Origin: Pseudomonas citronellolis
Lineage (GTDB): Bacteria > Pseudomonadota > Gammaproteobacteria > Pseudomonadales > Pseudomonadaceae
Reading direction: 5' to 3'
DNA length: 64,000 nt
Assembly: GCF_900112375.1 (NCBI RefSeq)
Contig: NZ_FOLS01000016.1
Coordinates: 93,759-157,758, forward strand
Position 1 is the first letter of the stretch. The number at the start of each line of letters is the position of its first letter. Made by a program: the position numbers and the translations under genes. Below are positions 34,067-43,408 of this stretch, piece after piece. Under the pieces are notes generated by a model. That model searched no databases, was not told the DNA's origin, and saw nothing but the letters and a program-made list of their open reading frames with translations.

Positions 34067-36586
34067 ATGACCTACCGAATCACCCCCGCCTCCGCAACGC
34101 GGCGCGCCGCCCCCGGCCAGCGCCTGGCCCAGCCCCGCCGCCTGCTCGCGCTCAGCGCGCTGGCCATGGCCCTGCAGTCGGCGATGCCGCCGGCCCAGGC
34201 TGCGCCGGAGGCCGCCGGGCACACCTACAGCATCCAGGCCGGCAGCCTCGGCCAGGCGCTGAGCCGCTTCGCCGCCCAGGCGCAGATCACCGTGCAATTC
34301 TCCCCGGACCTGACCCAGGGCCTGAACTCTAGCGGGCTGCGCGGCCACTACAGCGTCGAGGAAGGTCTCGCCGCCCTGCTGCGCGGCACCGGTCTGCAAG
34401 CGGTGTTCCGCGGTGATGGCGTCTACGGCCTGGTGCGCAACCCCAATGCGGCGCTGGCGCTGGACGACACCCTGGTGGTCGGCCAGTCTCTGGACGGCAT
34501 GACCGAGGGCACCGGCTCGTATACCACCGGCGCCGCCAGCATCGGCGGCAAGAGCGCCCGGGCGCTGAAGGACATTCCGCAGTCCATTTCAATCATTACC
34601 CGCCAGCGCATGGAGGACCAGGGCATCACCACCATCGGCGAAGCGCTCGACCAGACCACCGGCATTACCCTGGTCGGTGGCAACGACGCCAACACCAAGA
34701 TCCTTTCGCGCGGCTTCGCCCTGACCAACGTGCAGGTCGATGGCGGCACACCCGGCTTCCGCGAGCAGACCTATGATTCCCTGGCCGACACCACCGCCTA
34801 CGACCACATCGAGGTACTGCGCGGCTCCGACGGCCTGTTTGGCGGCACCGGGGAGCCTTCCGGGGTGATCAACCTGGTGCGCAAGCGCGCGTTGCCCCAT
34901 GCCCAGACCCAGGTCAACCTGTCCGCCGGCAGCTGGGACAACTACCGCAGCGAAGTCGACGTCACCGGGCCGCTGGCCTTCGACGGCGCCCTGCGCGGAC
35001 GCTTCGCCGCCTCCCAGGAGAACAAACGCTACTTCTACAGCGGCGCCAACAGTGACAAGCATGTCCTGTTCGGCGTGCTCGAAGCCGACGTCACCCCCGA
35101 CACCCTAGTCAGCGTCGGCGGCACCTACGAATGGCGCGACATGGACGGCTACTGGGAAAACGGCTTGCCGCGCTTCACCACCGGTGATCCGCTGGGTCTG
35201 TCGCGCAGCACTACCCTGGCAGCGGACTGGTCGAGCAATAACTACGAGCGCAAGGAAGGCTTCCTCAAGGTCGAGCACAGCTTCGACGAGAACTGGAAGG
35301 TCAACTCCAGCTTCACCCGCAGCCGCTACGACACCGAGCAGGACATGGGTGCAGTGAGCGGCCCGGTCAATCCCGACACCCTCGAAGGCGCAACCTTCCA
35401 GCGCATTGTGCGCAACTACTCCATCGACCAGGACCTGTTCGACGCCAACCTGCAAGGCGCCTTCAGCGCCTTCGGCCGCCGTCACGAAGTCCTGATGGGC
35501 GTCGATTACTCGGACATCCAGCGCAGCTATGCCGACCACAGCGAGTGGGCGTCACGGCAACCGGTGGACGTGTTCTCCACCGACATCGGCTCATTGCCCA
35601 AGCCAGCCAGTCCGGATCTGTACTACGAGTACCCCGACTGGAACCTGCGCAAGAGCGGCGCGTACGGCACCCTTCGCCTGGAGTTGGCCGATCCGCTCAA
35701 GCTGATCGTCGGCGCACGCTACTCCGACTACTCCAACACCATCCACGCCGTGGTGCCTTCCTTCGGCACCGACAGCAAGGATGGCGGCCGCGACAGCGGC
35801 ATCGTCACGCCCTTCGGCGGGCTAGTGTATTCCGTCACGCCCGAGTGGTCGCTCTACACCAGCTATGCGCAAATCTACAAACCGCAGCCGGAAATCCTTG
35901 GCGCGGACCTCAAGCCGCTCAAGGCCATTACCGGCGACACCTATGAGATGGGCGTGAAGGGAGAGCTGTTCGGCGGGCAGCTGAACCTGTCCTCGGCGAT
36001 CTACTACACCAGGCAGGAGAACAACGCGATCCAGTTGTACTACGAGGACACTCCGACCAACGCCTGCTGCTATGTAGCCGGCGGCAAGATGATCAGCAAA
36101 GGTTTCGACACGGAAATCTCCGGCGAACTGGCGCCGGGCTGGCAGCTCACCGCCGGATACACCTTCAACCTCAACGAGCAGCGCAAGACTGGCGACGATA
36201 CCGCCGTAGGCAAACCTATCAGCACACAGACGCCCAAGCATCTGTTCAAGTTCTTCACCACCTACCAGCTGCCCGGCGAATTGGAGCGCTGGAAGGTCGG
36301 CACCGGCGCTACTATTCAGAGCAGCAACTACGTCAGCGGTGAAGTGCAGCGCCGCCTGGAAGACGGATCACTGAGCCCCAGCACCAACAGCTTCGAGTAC
36401 ACCCAGGCCGGCTACGCACTGTGGAATGCGCTGGTGGAATACCGCATCGACGAGCACTGGACCGCCGCTCTCAACGGCAACAACCTGTTCGACAAGAAGT
36501 ACTACCAGACCGTGGCCAGCAGCGACTACGGCAACTGGTATGGCTCACCGCGCAACTTCATGGTGACCCTGAGAGGCAAGTTCTGA
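34067..36586 (+). CDS. TonB-dependent ferrisiderophore receptor with signalling domain (module 1)
   Basis: The 839-residue precursor has a long signal peptide ending near residue 46 (PAQAAPEA). A STN signalling domain follows at residues 50-125 (YSIQAGSLGQALSRFAAQAQ). The plug is next (LKDIPQSISIITRQRMEDQG, HIEVLRGSDGLFGGTGEPSG), then a 22-stranded barrel ending FMVTLRGKF with a terminal Phe. It belongs to the FpvA/FhuE/FoxA class that imports hydroxamate or mixed siderophores and signals to FecR. The exact ligand cannot be deduced. A further receptor (module 2) lies convergently downstream. Confidence 0.92.
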   Translation: MTYRITPASATRRAAPGQRLAQPRRLLALSALAMALQSAMPPAQAAPEAAGHTYSIQAGSLGQALSRFAAQAQITVQFSPDLTQGLNSSGLRGHYSVEEGLAALLRGTGLQAVFRGDGVYGLVRNPNAALALDDTLVVGQSLDGMTEGTGSYTTGAASIGGKSARALKDIPQSISIITRQRMEDQGITTIGEALDQTTGITLVGGNDANTKILSRGFALTNVQVDGGTPGFREQTYDSLADTTAYDHIEVLRGSDGLFGGTGEPSGVINLVRKRALPHAQTQVNLSAGSWDNYRSEVDVTGPLAFDGALRGRFAASQENKRYFYSGANSDKHVLFGVLEADVTPDTLVSVGGTYEWRDMDGYWENGLPRFTTGDPLGLSRSTTLAADWSSNNYERKEGFLKVEHSFDENWKVNSSFTRSRYDTEQDMGAVSGPVNPDTLEGATFQRIVRNYSIDQDLFDANLQGAFSAFGRRHEVLMGVDYSDIQRSYADHSEWASRQPVDVFSTDIGSLPKPASPDLYYEYPDWNLRKSGAYGTLRLELADPLKLIVGARYSDYSNTIHAVVPSFGTDSKDGGRDSGIVTPFGGLVYSVTPEWSLYTSYAQIYKPQPEILGADLKPLKAITGDTYEMGVKGELFGGQLNLSSAIYYTRQENNAIQLYYEDTPTNACCYVAGGKMISKGFDTEISGELAPGWQLTAGYTFNLNEQRKTGDDTAVGKPISTQTPKHLFKFFTTYQLPGELERWKVGTGATIQSSNYVSGEVQRRLEDGSLSPSTNSFEYTQAGYALWNALVEYRIDEHWTAALNGNNLFDKKYYQTVASSDYGNWYGSPRNFMVTLRGKF

Positions 36587-36730
36587 AAACTATAAAGTTT
36601 CCAGCAACTCGTTGGGGCGATGCGATGCCAATCCAATTCTGAACTGGTGCTAGCGCAAAATCGCCAATGTGCATTGCCGTCCGAATAACCGACGGCGATG
36701 ACACCGGGCGGCTGGCCTGGCTTGATGACT

Positions 36731-36924
36731 GATGGTTTTGAAGTCCGGCGCCAGCCGTCCAGTCAGCCACATCAGTTCAAGGTTGCGCTGGCATTCGCGC
36801 TCCAGGCGACGACTGGACCGGATGTGGTTGAGGTAACCGTAGATGTAAACCTTCAACAGTACAGCGGGGTGATAGGACGGTCGCCCAGTTACGGCAGGAG
36901 AGGACGACGTTTTCACCCAGCCTG
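36731..36924 (-). pseudogene. IS1182-family transposase relic
   Basis: The minus strand encodes PAVTGRPSYHPAVLLKVYIY and LNHIRSSRRLERECQRNLEL up to APDFKTI, the N-terminal part of IS1182-type transposases. About 40 residues at the start and the whole catalytic core are missing. Its outer end reads CAGGCTGGGTGAAAACG, nearly identical to the terminal repeat of the adjacent MITE (CAGGCTGTGTAAAAACG). The two are separated by a single GGCC. This suggests that the MITE derives from the same element family. Confidence 0.75.
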
Positions 36925-36928
36925 GGCC

Positions 36929-37087
36929 CAGGCTGTGTAAAAACGTTTTCACGAACGATCGCTGCTCAGAAAATACGCAAATTTCGCGTTTCCTAGCGAT
37001 TTTCAGCCGAGTCAGTTGGGAAAACTTCCGCAGATTTCACGTAGCAGCGTGAGCCTCGAAGTTGAGCGGGCGTTTTTACACAGCCTC
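36929..37087. mobile_element. 159-bp MITE, copy 1
   Basis: This non-coding element has terminal inverted repeats CAGGCTGTGTAAAAACG and CGTTTTTACACAGCCTC. It is flanked by GGCC on the left and GGTC on the right, which reads as a 4-bp target duplication with one change. A second copy of identical length and about 80% identity lies inverted at 50472-50630. It abuts the IS1182-like relic, whose outer end has the same repeat. The right flank (GGAAGCTGCCAGTGACC) looks like half of the dispersed intergenic motif. Confidence 0.8.
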
Positions 37088-37176
37088 GGTCGGAAGCTGC
37101 CAGTGACCATTGCCCATCTCCATGAACAACCGTCCTCCATCGAGCAGAAGCGAACTTCCGTTCCCGTGCCTGTGAA

Positions 37177-37201
37177 AGGCGCCTCACAATGCGAGGCGCC
37201 T
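37177..37201. terminator. Hairpin at the end of receptor module 2
   Basis: AGGCGCCTC-n7-GAGGCGCCT is a perfect 9-bp stem 14 bases past the stop of the minus-strand receptor gene. On the minus strand it is followed by TTTC only, so it is a weak terminator or an mRNA stabiliser. Confidence 0.6.
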
Positions 37202-37214
37202 GAAGAGGCAGAGG

Positions 37215-39716
37215 TCAGAACGAGCCTTGCAGCGTGACCATGAAGTTACGCGGTTCGCCGTAGAAGTTGCCCCAGGAAATGGCCCCCACGCTCTGGTAGT
37301 ACTTCTTGTCGAACAGGTTGTTGCCGTTGAGGGCGACCGACCAGTGGTCGTCGATGCGGTAGCCCAGGCGGCCGCTCCAGATGGCGTAGCCGGACTGCAC
37401 CGACTTCACGCTGGACGACGTGGCAGAGGTGTCGCTCTGCGTCGTAACGCCGGCGCCCACGCTCCACCGATCCAGCTCGCCGGCCAGTTGGTAGTCGGCC
37501 CAGGCGCGGAACAGGTGGCGCGGGAAATAGGTGACCGCGAAGGCCGTTTCCTGCGGGTTGTCGTCCGCGCTCTCGAGGTATTTGGTCTGGGTGTAGGTAT
37601 AGCCGGCCAGCACCTGCAGCCTGTCGATCACCTCGCCGCTGATTTCCGCTTCGAAGCCCTGCGCCCGTACCTTGCCCGAGTCGCTGTAGCAGAAGCCGTC
37701 CGAAGAGCCGGGGCAGGTGCTGTCGTAGTTCGCCTCGGCCCGGTGCTCTTCGATCGTGCGGAAGAGGTTGAAAGCGGTGTTGACGCGGCCGTCCATCAGC
37801 TCACCCTTGATCCCGACTTCGTAGCTGCCGCCGGTCTTGGGCTGCAACGGGCTGCCGGATTCGTCGGTGTAGGTGCTCTGGGGCTGGAAGATATCCGCGT
37901 AGCTGGTGTACACGGACCATTCCTCGTTCAGGTCGTAGATGAGCGCCGCGAAGGGCGTGACCTGGCCGTTCTCCTGGCTCTTGTCGTGCTGCCAGTAGTC
38001 CCAGGCCTGGGTGTAGGAGTCGCGGTTGTTGCGGTACCAGCTGACGCGGGAGCCGAGGACGAAGGTCAGAGGCTCGGCCAGCTTCAGCCGAAGCGTGGCG
38101 TAGGTGCCGAACTGCCGGGTGTCGGACTCGGTGGGAACCGGGCCGCCCCGGTAGGAGTTGGGGGCGTAGAAGCCGTCCGCCGGCTCGGGCATGTGCGGGT
38201 TGGGGTTGAAGGGGTCCTGGGAGACACCGAGCAGCCCGGTCATGTTGATCAGCGCCCAATGGTCATGGGTTTGCGCGCGGCTGGCGTTGGCGCCGACGAT
38301 CAGCTCGTGCTGCAGGCCGAAGGCATCGAATTTTCCGTCCAGGTAGGCATCGAAGCCGTAGTCGGTCTGGTCGTAGTCGAACAGCCCGGAGTAGACCGAG
38401 GAAGGCGCCGTGGTGGCGCCCGGGGCAACGCCGCCCGGCGTCTCGGACAGGGCGTACTTGATGTCCTGGTCGTTGTGCGTCCAGACACCGGCGAACTTGA
38501 AGGCCCAATCTTCGTTCAACTGGTGGGACAGGTCGGCGAAGACGGTGGTGCGCTCGCTGTCCCAGCTGTTCCAGGACGCCCCCAGGCAGGTCGAGCGGCT
38601 GAGCTTCAGGTCCGAGCCGTCGCTGTAGCGCGGCAGGCCGTGCCAGCAGGGCCTGGCATCGAGCCGCTCGTAGGCGACGCCCAGCCCGACGGTGGTGTCC
38701 GGCGTAACGTCGTAGTCCAGGGCGCCGTAGAGGACCTGGTCCTTGCGCTTGCCCAGGTCATAGAAATACTGCCGGTCCTGCAGCGCCACCACGGTGCGCC
38801 CGCGCAGCGTGCCGGACTCGTTGAGCGGGCCGCCGCTGTCGACCTGGCCGCGGTAGTTGTCCCATGAGCCCGCCGAGAGCGTCAGGTGGGTAGCCGGCGT
38901 GCTCTGGCCACGCTTGCGCACGAAGTTGACCCCGCCGGTGGAGCTGCCCGAGCCCTTCATCATGCCCGCCGCCCCCTTGAGCACCTCGACGCGGTCGTAG
39001 AAGGCCATGTCGCCGGAGAAGCTGTTGGCCTGGACGTATTCGCCGCCGACATCCAGCGGCACGCCGTCGTACTGGTACTGCCCCTGCATCATGAAGCCGC
39101 GGGAGTAGAAGTACTTGCCGCCCATGGGCGACTCGTACACGGTGATGCCCGGGGTCTTCTCCATGGCCTGGTCGATGGTGGTGATGTTGCGGTCATCCAT
39201 GTACTGGCGGGTCAGGACGGTCACCGCCTGCGGCGTTTCGCGCAGCGTATGCGCGCCCTTGCCGATGGTCACCGCGCGGGCCGAATAGGACTGGGTGCCC
39301 TCGGTGGTCGGATCGAGCTGCTGGCTGGAGACGGTCGTGGCGCCCATCTCCAGCACCGCGCCGGACTGCGGCGCCGGCACCAGGCCGTAACCGCCGTTGC
39401 CCAGGCGCCGCACGCTCAGTTGCGTGCCGGCAAGGATGCGGGCGAAGCCGTCCTCGATGCCGTACTCGCCGTTGAGCCCGGCGCTGCGCTTGCCTTCGGT
39501 CAGCCCGGCGTTCACCGAGATCGGAATGCCCGCGCGCCGGCCGAACTCGCCCAGCACCTGGTCCAGCGGGCCGGCGGGGATGGCGTATTGCTGGGTCCGC
39601 GTGGCCGTGGATTCGGCCTGCGCCGGCAAGGCCGGCAGCAGGGCGAGCGCGGAACAGGAGAGCATGGCCAAACCGAGCGATTGGCGCAGGGCGCGAGCGA
39701 TGGGGTGAAGCGTCAT
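37215..39716 (-). CDS. TonB-dependent ferrisiderophore receptor with signalling domain (module 2)
   Basis: The 833-residue precursor has a signal peptide ending near residue 34 (PALPAQAES). A STN domain follows at about residues 42-115 (YAIPAGPLDQVLGEFGRRAG), then a plug (LRETPQAVTVLTRQYMDDRN, DRVEVLKGAAGMMKGSGSST) and a barrel with the terminal FMVTLQGSF. The receptor is of the FpvA/FecA-signalling class. A Cys pair in the CPGSSDGFCYSDSG loop may form a disulfide. It is downstream of its FecR and sigma genes on the same strand. The overall layout mirrors module 1, but the two proteins are only moderately similar, so ligands probably differ. Confidence 0.92.
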   Translation of the reverse strand: MTLHPIARALRQSLGLAMLSCSALALLPALPAQAESTATRTQQYAIPAGPLDQVLGEFGRRAGIPISVNAGLTEGKRSAGLNGEYGIEDGFARILAGTQLSVRRLGNGGYGLVPAPQSGAVLEMGATTVSSQQLDPTTEGTQSYSARAVTIGKGAHTLRETPQAVTVLTRQYMDDRNITTIDQAMEKTPGITVYESPMGGKYFYSRGFMMQGQYQYDGVPLDVGGEYVQANSFSGDMAFYDRVEVLKGAAGMMKGSGSSTGGVNFVRKRGQSTPATHLTLSAGSWDNYRGQVDSGGPLNESGTLRGRTVVALQDRQYFYDLGKRKDQVLYGALDYDVTPDTTVGLGVAYERLDARPCWHGLPRYSDGSDLKLSRSTCLGASWNSWDSERTTVFADLSHQLNEDWAFKFAGVWTHNDQDIKYALSETPGGVAPGATTAPSSVYSGLFDYDQTDYGFDAYLDGKFDAFGLQHELIVGANASRAQTHDHWALINMTGLLGVSQDPFNPNPHMPEPADGFYAPNSYRGGPVPTESDTRQFGTYATLRLKLAEPLTFVLGSRVSWYRNNRDSYTQAWDYWQHDKSQENGQVTPFAALIYDLNEEWSVYTSYADIFQPQSTYTDESGSPLQPKTGGSYEVGIKGELMDGRVNTAFNLFRTIEEHRAEANYDSTCPGSSDGFCYSDSGKVRAQGFEAEISGEVIDRLQVLAGYTYTQTKYLESADDNPQETAFAVTYFPRHLFRAWADYQLAGELDRWSVGAGVTTQSDTSATSSSVKSVQSGYAIWSGRLGYRIDDHWSVALNGNNLFDKKYYQSVGAISWGNFYGEPRNFMVTLQGSF

Positions 39717-39849
39717 GGGCAGAGGGTCCGTTTCTCGTTGTGGGCCCGCGTGTGCGAGCAGGGATTTCTCCCTAGGCCAAGCGAGAAACGAAAACCTGCC
39801 ACTTTTTTGAGAATTATTTTCATCGCCACGCTGGAGGGGGCTATCCGCC

Positions 39850-40836
39850 TCAGCGAGGGCCTACCGTCACCCAGTAGCGGGTACGCCGCTGGACCCTGAC
39901 CGGCAGGCTGTCCGCCAGCATGGCCAGCACCTGGTCGGTGTCGCCCAGCGGGTAGGAACCGCTCAGGCGGATGTCCGCCACCGCCGGGTCGCAACGCAAC
40001 AGGCCGGGGCGATAGCGATCCAGCTCGGCGAGGAAGTCCGCCAGGCGCATGCGCTCGGCGATCAGGTAGCCATCGACCCAGGCGCCCTCGTTCACCTCCA
40101 GCGCCTGCGGCGTGCCCACGCCAGCCGCGCCGATGCGCGCCTGCCAGCCCGCCTCGATCACCGTCGGCGCACCGCCCGCCAGGGAACTGGCGGCGACGCG
40201 CCCCTGGGTGACCGCCAGGAAGGTGCCCTGCCCGTCGTTCTCCCGCCGGACGCGGAAGCGCGTCCCCAGGGGCTGCAGCACCGCCTCCTGGCTGACCACA
40301 CGGAACGGCCGCCCCGCGGCATCGCCGGCGGTGAGAATCTCGATTTCGCCATAGCGCAGGTGCAGCTCGCGCGCGCTGTCGGTGTAACGCACATCGACTG
40401 CCGTGGCGGTATTGAGCCAGAGGCGCGTGCCATCGGGCAGCGTCCGCTGGCGGCGTTCACCGGTGCCGGTGTGGTAGTCGGCCATGGCGCCTTGCACCCA
40501 GTGGCTGTCGCGCCCCTGCCAGGCAAGCCCGCCGAGCAGGCCGAAGCCGACCAGCAGCTTGAGCGCCTTGCGCCGGTCCAGCTCGCTGTAGTGGCGGCGC
40601 CCGGCCAGTTGCCGCCCCAGCGGATCGGCCAGCGGGCCGGCGTGGCGCTGCAGGCTGAGCGGAATGCTGCTCAGGCGCTGCCAGGCGCGCTCGTGCTCGC
40701 TGCTCGCCTCGCGCCAGTTCAGCAACTGGCGCTGCTCGGCATCGCTCATGCAGCCCGACTGGGCCAGGGTGAACCAGGCGATGGCCTGGTCGCGGATGAG
40801 CGAAGGAATGGGACGGGAGTCGGAATCGCGGGACAT
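39850..40836 (-). CDS. FecR-type anti-sigma regulator (module 2)
   Basis: This 328-residue protein has the cytoplasmic anti-sigma domain (RDQAIAWFTLAQSG, WREASSEHERAWQRL), a transmembrane helix at about residues 90-110 and a periplasmic FecR domain (GERRQRTLPDGTRLWLNTAT) ending LSGSYPLGDTDQVLAMLADS. The ATG at 40836 is placed just after the sigma-factor stop at 40842. It lies 130 bp before the receptor gene. It should carry the uptake signal from receptor to sigma factor. Confidence 0.88.
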   Translation of the reverse strand: MSRDSDSRPIPSLIRDQAIAWFTLAQSGCMSDAEQRQLLNWREASSEHERAWQRLSSIPLSLQRHAGPLADPLGRQLAGRRHYSELDRRKALKLLVGFGLLGGLAWQGRDSHWVQGAMADYHTGTGERRQRTLPDGTRLWLNTATAVDVRYTDSARELHLRYGEIEILTAGDAAGRPFRVVSQEAVLQPLGTRFRVRRENDGQGTFLAVTQGRVAASSLAGGAPTVIEAGWQARIGAAGVGTPQALEVNEGAWVDGYLIAERMRLADFLAELDRYRPGLLRCDPAVADIRLSGSYPLGDTDQVLAMLADSLPVRVQRRTRYWVTVGPR

Positions 40837-40841
40837 GGCAC

Positions 40842-41351
40842 TCACTCGAAGCGGCTGGCGTAGCAGGCGGCGAAGGCCTTGCCCATGGCCTTTTGCACCT
40901 GGTTGACGCTCAGGCCCAGGTGCGCGGCGATCTGCGGGTAGGTCAGGCCGTCGAGCTGCGACATCAGGAAGATCTCCCGCACCTGCGCCGCGAGGCCGTG
41001 CAACAGTGCATCCACCTCCACCAGCGCTTCGATCAGCAGCAGGCGCTCTTCTTCGGAAGGCGCCACCCGTTCCGGGCGCGCGGCCAGCGCCTCCAGGTAG
41101 GCACGCTCCACCGCCTGGCGCCGCCAACGGTTGACCAGCAGGCTATTGGCGATGGTGGCGAGGTAGGCCAGCGGCTGGCGCAGGTCGGCAAGGGGGCTGC
41201 GCGAACGCATCACGCGCACGAAGGTGTCCTGGGCCAGGTCTTCGGCATCGGCATGCCCGCCCAGGCGGCGCTGCAGCCAGCCCTTCAGCCAGCCGTGGTG
41301 GGCAATGTAGAGCCGTTCAACATCCCGTTCGAATGCCTGCTCGCGGTCCAT
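40842..41351 (-). CDS. ECF sigma factor, FecI type (module 2)
   Basis: This 169-residue protein has region 2 (LQRRLGGHADAEDLAQDTFV) and region 4 (FLMSQLDGLTYPQIAAHLGL). It is the same length as the module 1 sigma factor and clearly related, though diverged. A Fur-like box lies 23 bases upstream of the ATG. The gene starts the sigma-FecR-receptor cluster that converges on module 1. Confidence 0.88.
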   Translation of the reverse strand: MDREQAFERDVERLYIAHHGWLKGWLQRRLGGHADAEDLAQDTFVRVMRSRSPLADLRQPLAYLATIANSLLVNRWRRQAVERAYLEALAARPERVAPSEEERLLLIEALVEVDALLHGLAAQVREIFLMSQLDGLTYPQIAAHLGLSVNQVQKAMGKAFAACYASRFE

Positions 41352-41373
41352 GGACGTCCAGTCTTGTTAAACA

Positions 41374-41392
41374 TGATAATCGTTCTCAACAA
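41374..41392. promoter_or_regulatory. Fur-box-like site upstream of sigma factor 2
   Basis: TGATAATCGTTCTCAACAA contains GATAAT and a partially matching second half of the Fur consensus. It lies close upstream of the sigma-factor ATG on the minus strand, consistent with iron repression. Confidence 0.6.
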
Positions 41393-41465
41393 TACTGGAT
41401 TTGCCCTGCCCCGCGCAATTCTCCCGAGCACCTGGCGGATGCCGGACACCTGCGCTGGCCGGTGC

Positions 41466-42083
41466 CTAGCGCATTGCCGCCAGCTTGATGCCGAACCCCA
41501 GCAGGCAAGCCCCGGCCAGGCGTTCCAGCAGATTGGCGACACGCGGATTGGCCCGCATGCGCTCGGCCAGTTTGTGGGTCAGCAGGACGGCCGCCAGGCC
41601 GTAGAGGAAGGTCACCACCGCCACGGTCACCGCCATGAAGGCGAAGGTCACCAGCCCCTGGTGCCTCACCGGGTCGATGAACAGCGGCAGGAAGGCCATG
41701 TAGAACACGATCGCCTTGGGGTTCAGCAGCGTGATCAGCATGGTCTGGCGCAGGTAATGGCCGCTTTGCATGCTGCTCTTGCGGGGTGTGCCGCCCGGCT
41801 TGCTCAACAGCATCCGCAGCCCCAGCCACGCCAGGTAGGCGGCGCCCAGCCATTGCACCGCGTGGAAGGCCGCGGGGTAAGTGGCCAGCAAGGTCGCCAC
41901 GCCCGCCACCGCCATCCACAACAGCACCTGATCGCCCAGGATCACCCCGCAGGTCGCCGCCAGCCCGGCCTTGATGCCGCCCTTGCCGGTGGCCGTGATC
42001 AGCGCGAAGTTGCCCGGCCCGGGAATGGCCAGCAGAACGATGAACGCAACGAGGAACGCGCCGTAATCGGTCACTCCGAACAT
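41466..42083 (-). CDS. LysE/RhtB-family exporter
   Basis: This 205-residue inner-membrane protein has about six helices. The family signature is near the N-terminus (LLAIPGPGNFALITATGKGG) and the TM4 loop reads LITLLNPKAIVFYMAFLPLF. The ATG at 42083 has AAGGAGA 8 bases upstream; the longer open frame runs into REP DNA. It probably exports an amino acid such as threonine or homoserine, or a derivative. It is one of three LysE-family genes in the window and has no regulator beside it. Confidence 0.87.
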   Translation of the reverse strand: MFGVTDYGAFLVAFIVLLAIPGPGNFALITATGKGGIKAGLAATCGVILGDQVLLWMAVAGVATLLATYPAAFHAVQWLGAAYLAWLGLRMLLSKPGGTPRKSSMQSGHYLRQTMLITLLNPKAIVFYMAFLPLFIDPVRHQGLVTFAFMAVTVAVVTFLYGLAAVLLTHKLAERMRANPRVANLLERLAGACLLGFGIKLAAMR

Positions 42084-42273
42084 GGATGAATCTCCTTGGC
42101 CAGGCAGGGGCGCTGAAACGGCCCAGTCTATCACCGGTTGCGGGGAGCATCCGACCGCAAGGCCCCGTCGCAACCGTGGTTCGGCGGCAGGCCGTGCCAC
42201 CGGGGCGTTCGGCGTGGCCGGTGAGTCCCATCGCGGACGGGGAACGTAAGAGCCACTCGCCGATGCGCTCTTC

Positions 42274-42605
42274 GTAGGATGGGTTGAGCTTGCGAAACCC
42301 ATCGGGCCATGGTGATGGGTATCGCTTCGCTCCACCCATCCTACGGGTGTGGTAGGGGCAGGCTCTTGCCTGCAGCCTGCAGGAGCATGCGCTGCTCTTC
42401 GTAGGAGCGGGCCCTGCCCGCGATTCGCGCGCAGGGCGCGCTCCTACAGGGGAATGGCGCGGGTGGTACTACGTAGGAGCGGATCTCATCCGCGAACCGC
42501 GCCGATACCTCCGGCTATCGCGGACAAGGTCCGCTCCTGCGGGGGAGGAATGCCGTGCTTCCCGGCTACCTTGTAGGAGCGGACTCCGTCCGCGATTCGG
42601 CGGAT
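42274..42605. repeat. Cluster of REP-like palindromes
   Basis: A 71-bp element (42274-42344) matches the one at 14033-14103 in length and ends. A GTAGGAGCG...CGCTCCTAC element follows (42401-42447). A third (42473-42540) reads GTAGGAGCGGATCTCATCCG, matching in inverted orientation a copy near 14259-14334. A partial copy lies near 42572. The whole gap between the two LysE genes is therefore repeat DNA with no gene of its own. Confidence 0.8.
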
Positions 42606-42630
42606 AACGCCCTCTTTGGCGCGGCGCGCC

Positions 42631-43251
42631 TCAACGCCGGCTCAGCGCCAGCCGCGCGGCGAACAGGAGAAAGACCGTGCCCGTCGTCCTGTCCATCCAC
42701 CTGATGACCTTTTCGCGACGCAACACACCCGCCAGTGGTCGCGTCGCGCCGATAAGGGCCAGCGACCAGAGCAGGCCGATCGCCACGTGGATGCCGACCA
42801 GGCCGAAGGTCCAGGCCACCAGGGGCTGGCCCTGCGGGATGAACTGCGGCAGGAACGAAACGTAGAAGACACCGACCTTGGGGTTCAGCAGGTTGCCCAG
42901 CATGCCCTTGAGGAACCAGTTGGTTTCTGGCCTGCCCCGGGTTTCGACCGGCGCCAGGCTATGCCGCGGCCGCAGCAGCAGGTTCAACCCGAGCCACGCC
43001 AGGTAGGCGGCGCCGCAGTACTTCAGCGCGTTGAAGGCCAGCTCGGACACGGCGATCAACGCGCCCAGCCCGAAAGCGACGGCGGCGCCCCACAGCAGGC
43101 AGCCGGCGTTGATCCCCAGCGCGGCGCGCAATCCTTCGCGCTTGCCTTCCACCGCGGCCGTCCGGAGCACCAGGGCGGTATCCAGGCCGGGAGTCAGCGC
43201 CAGCGATGTGGCAGCGAAGGTAAACGCAAGCAGGCTGTCGGCGGTGGACAT
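42631..43251 (-). CDS. LysE/RhtB-family exporter
   Basis: This 206-residue membrane protein starts MSTADSLLAFTFAATSLALT and has the LysE pattern: TPGLDTALVLR near the N-terminus and LGNLLNPKVGVFYVSFLPQF in the middle. A start 6 bases upstream (43257) is equally possible, and no clear ribosome-binding site is seen for either. It is a likely amino-acid exporter. It is divergent from the 2-hydroxyacid dehydrogenase, with about 158 bp between, and that region carries no clear operator. Confidence 0.83.
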   Translation of the reverse strand: MSTADSLLAFTFAATSLALTPGLDTALVLRTAAVEGKREGLRAALGINAGCLLWGAAVAFGLGALIAVSELAFNALKYCGAAYLAWLGLNLLLRPRHSLAPVETRGRPETNWFLKGMLGNLLNPKVGVFYVSFLPQFIPQGQPLVAWTFGLVGIHVAIGLLWSLALIGATRPLAGVLRREKVIRWMDRTTGTVFLLFAARLALSRR

Positions 43252-43408
43252 GGGCATTCGGGACCAGAGAGTGGTGTGTGCGCACATTAGCATAGGCACA
43301 CGGCTGGCAAGCTCCACGCTCCGGGCCGCAAGCCGTCACCCACGAAATCCCCCCGGAAATCGGCTATCGTCCCGAGGCCGCTCACATGACCGCAGGGGCC
43401 GAACCCAC

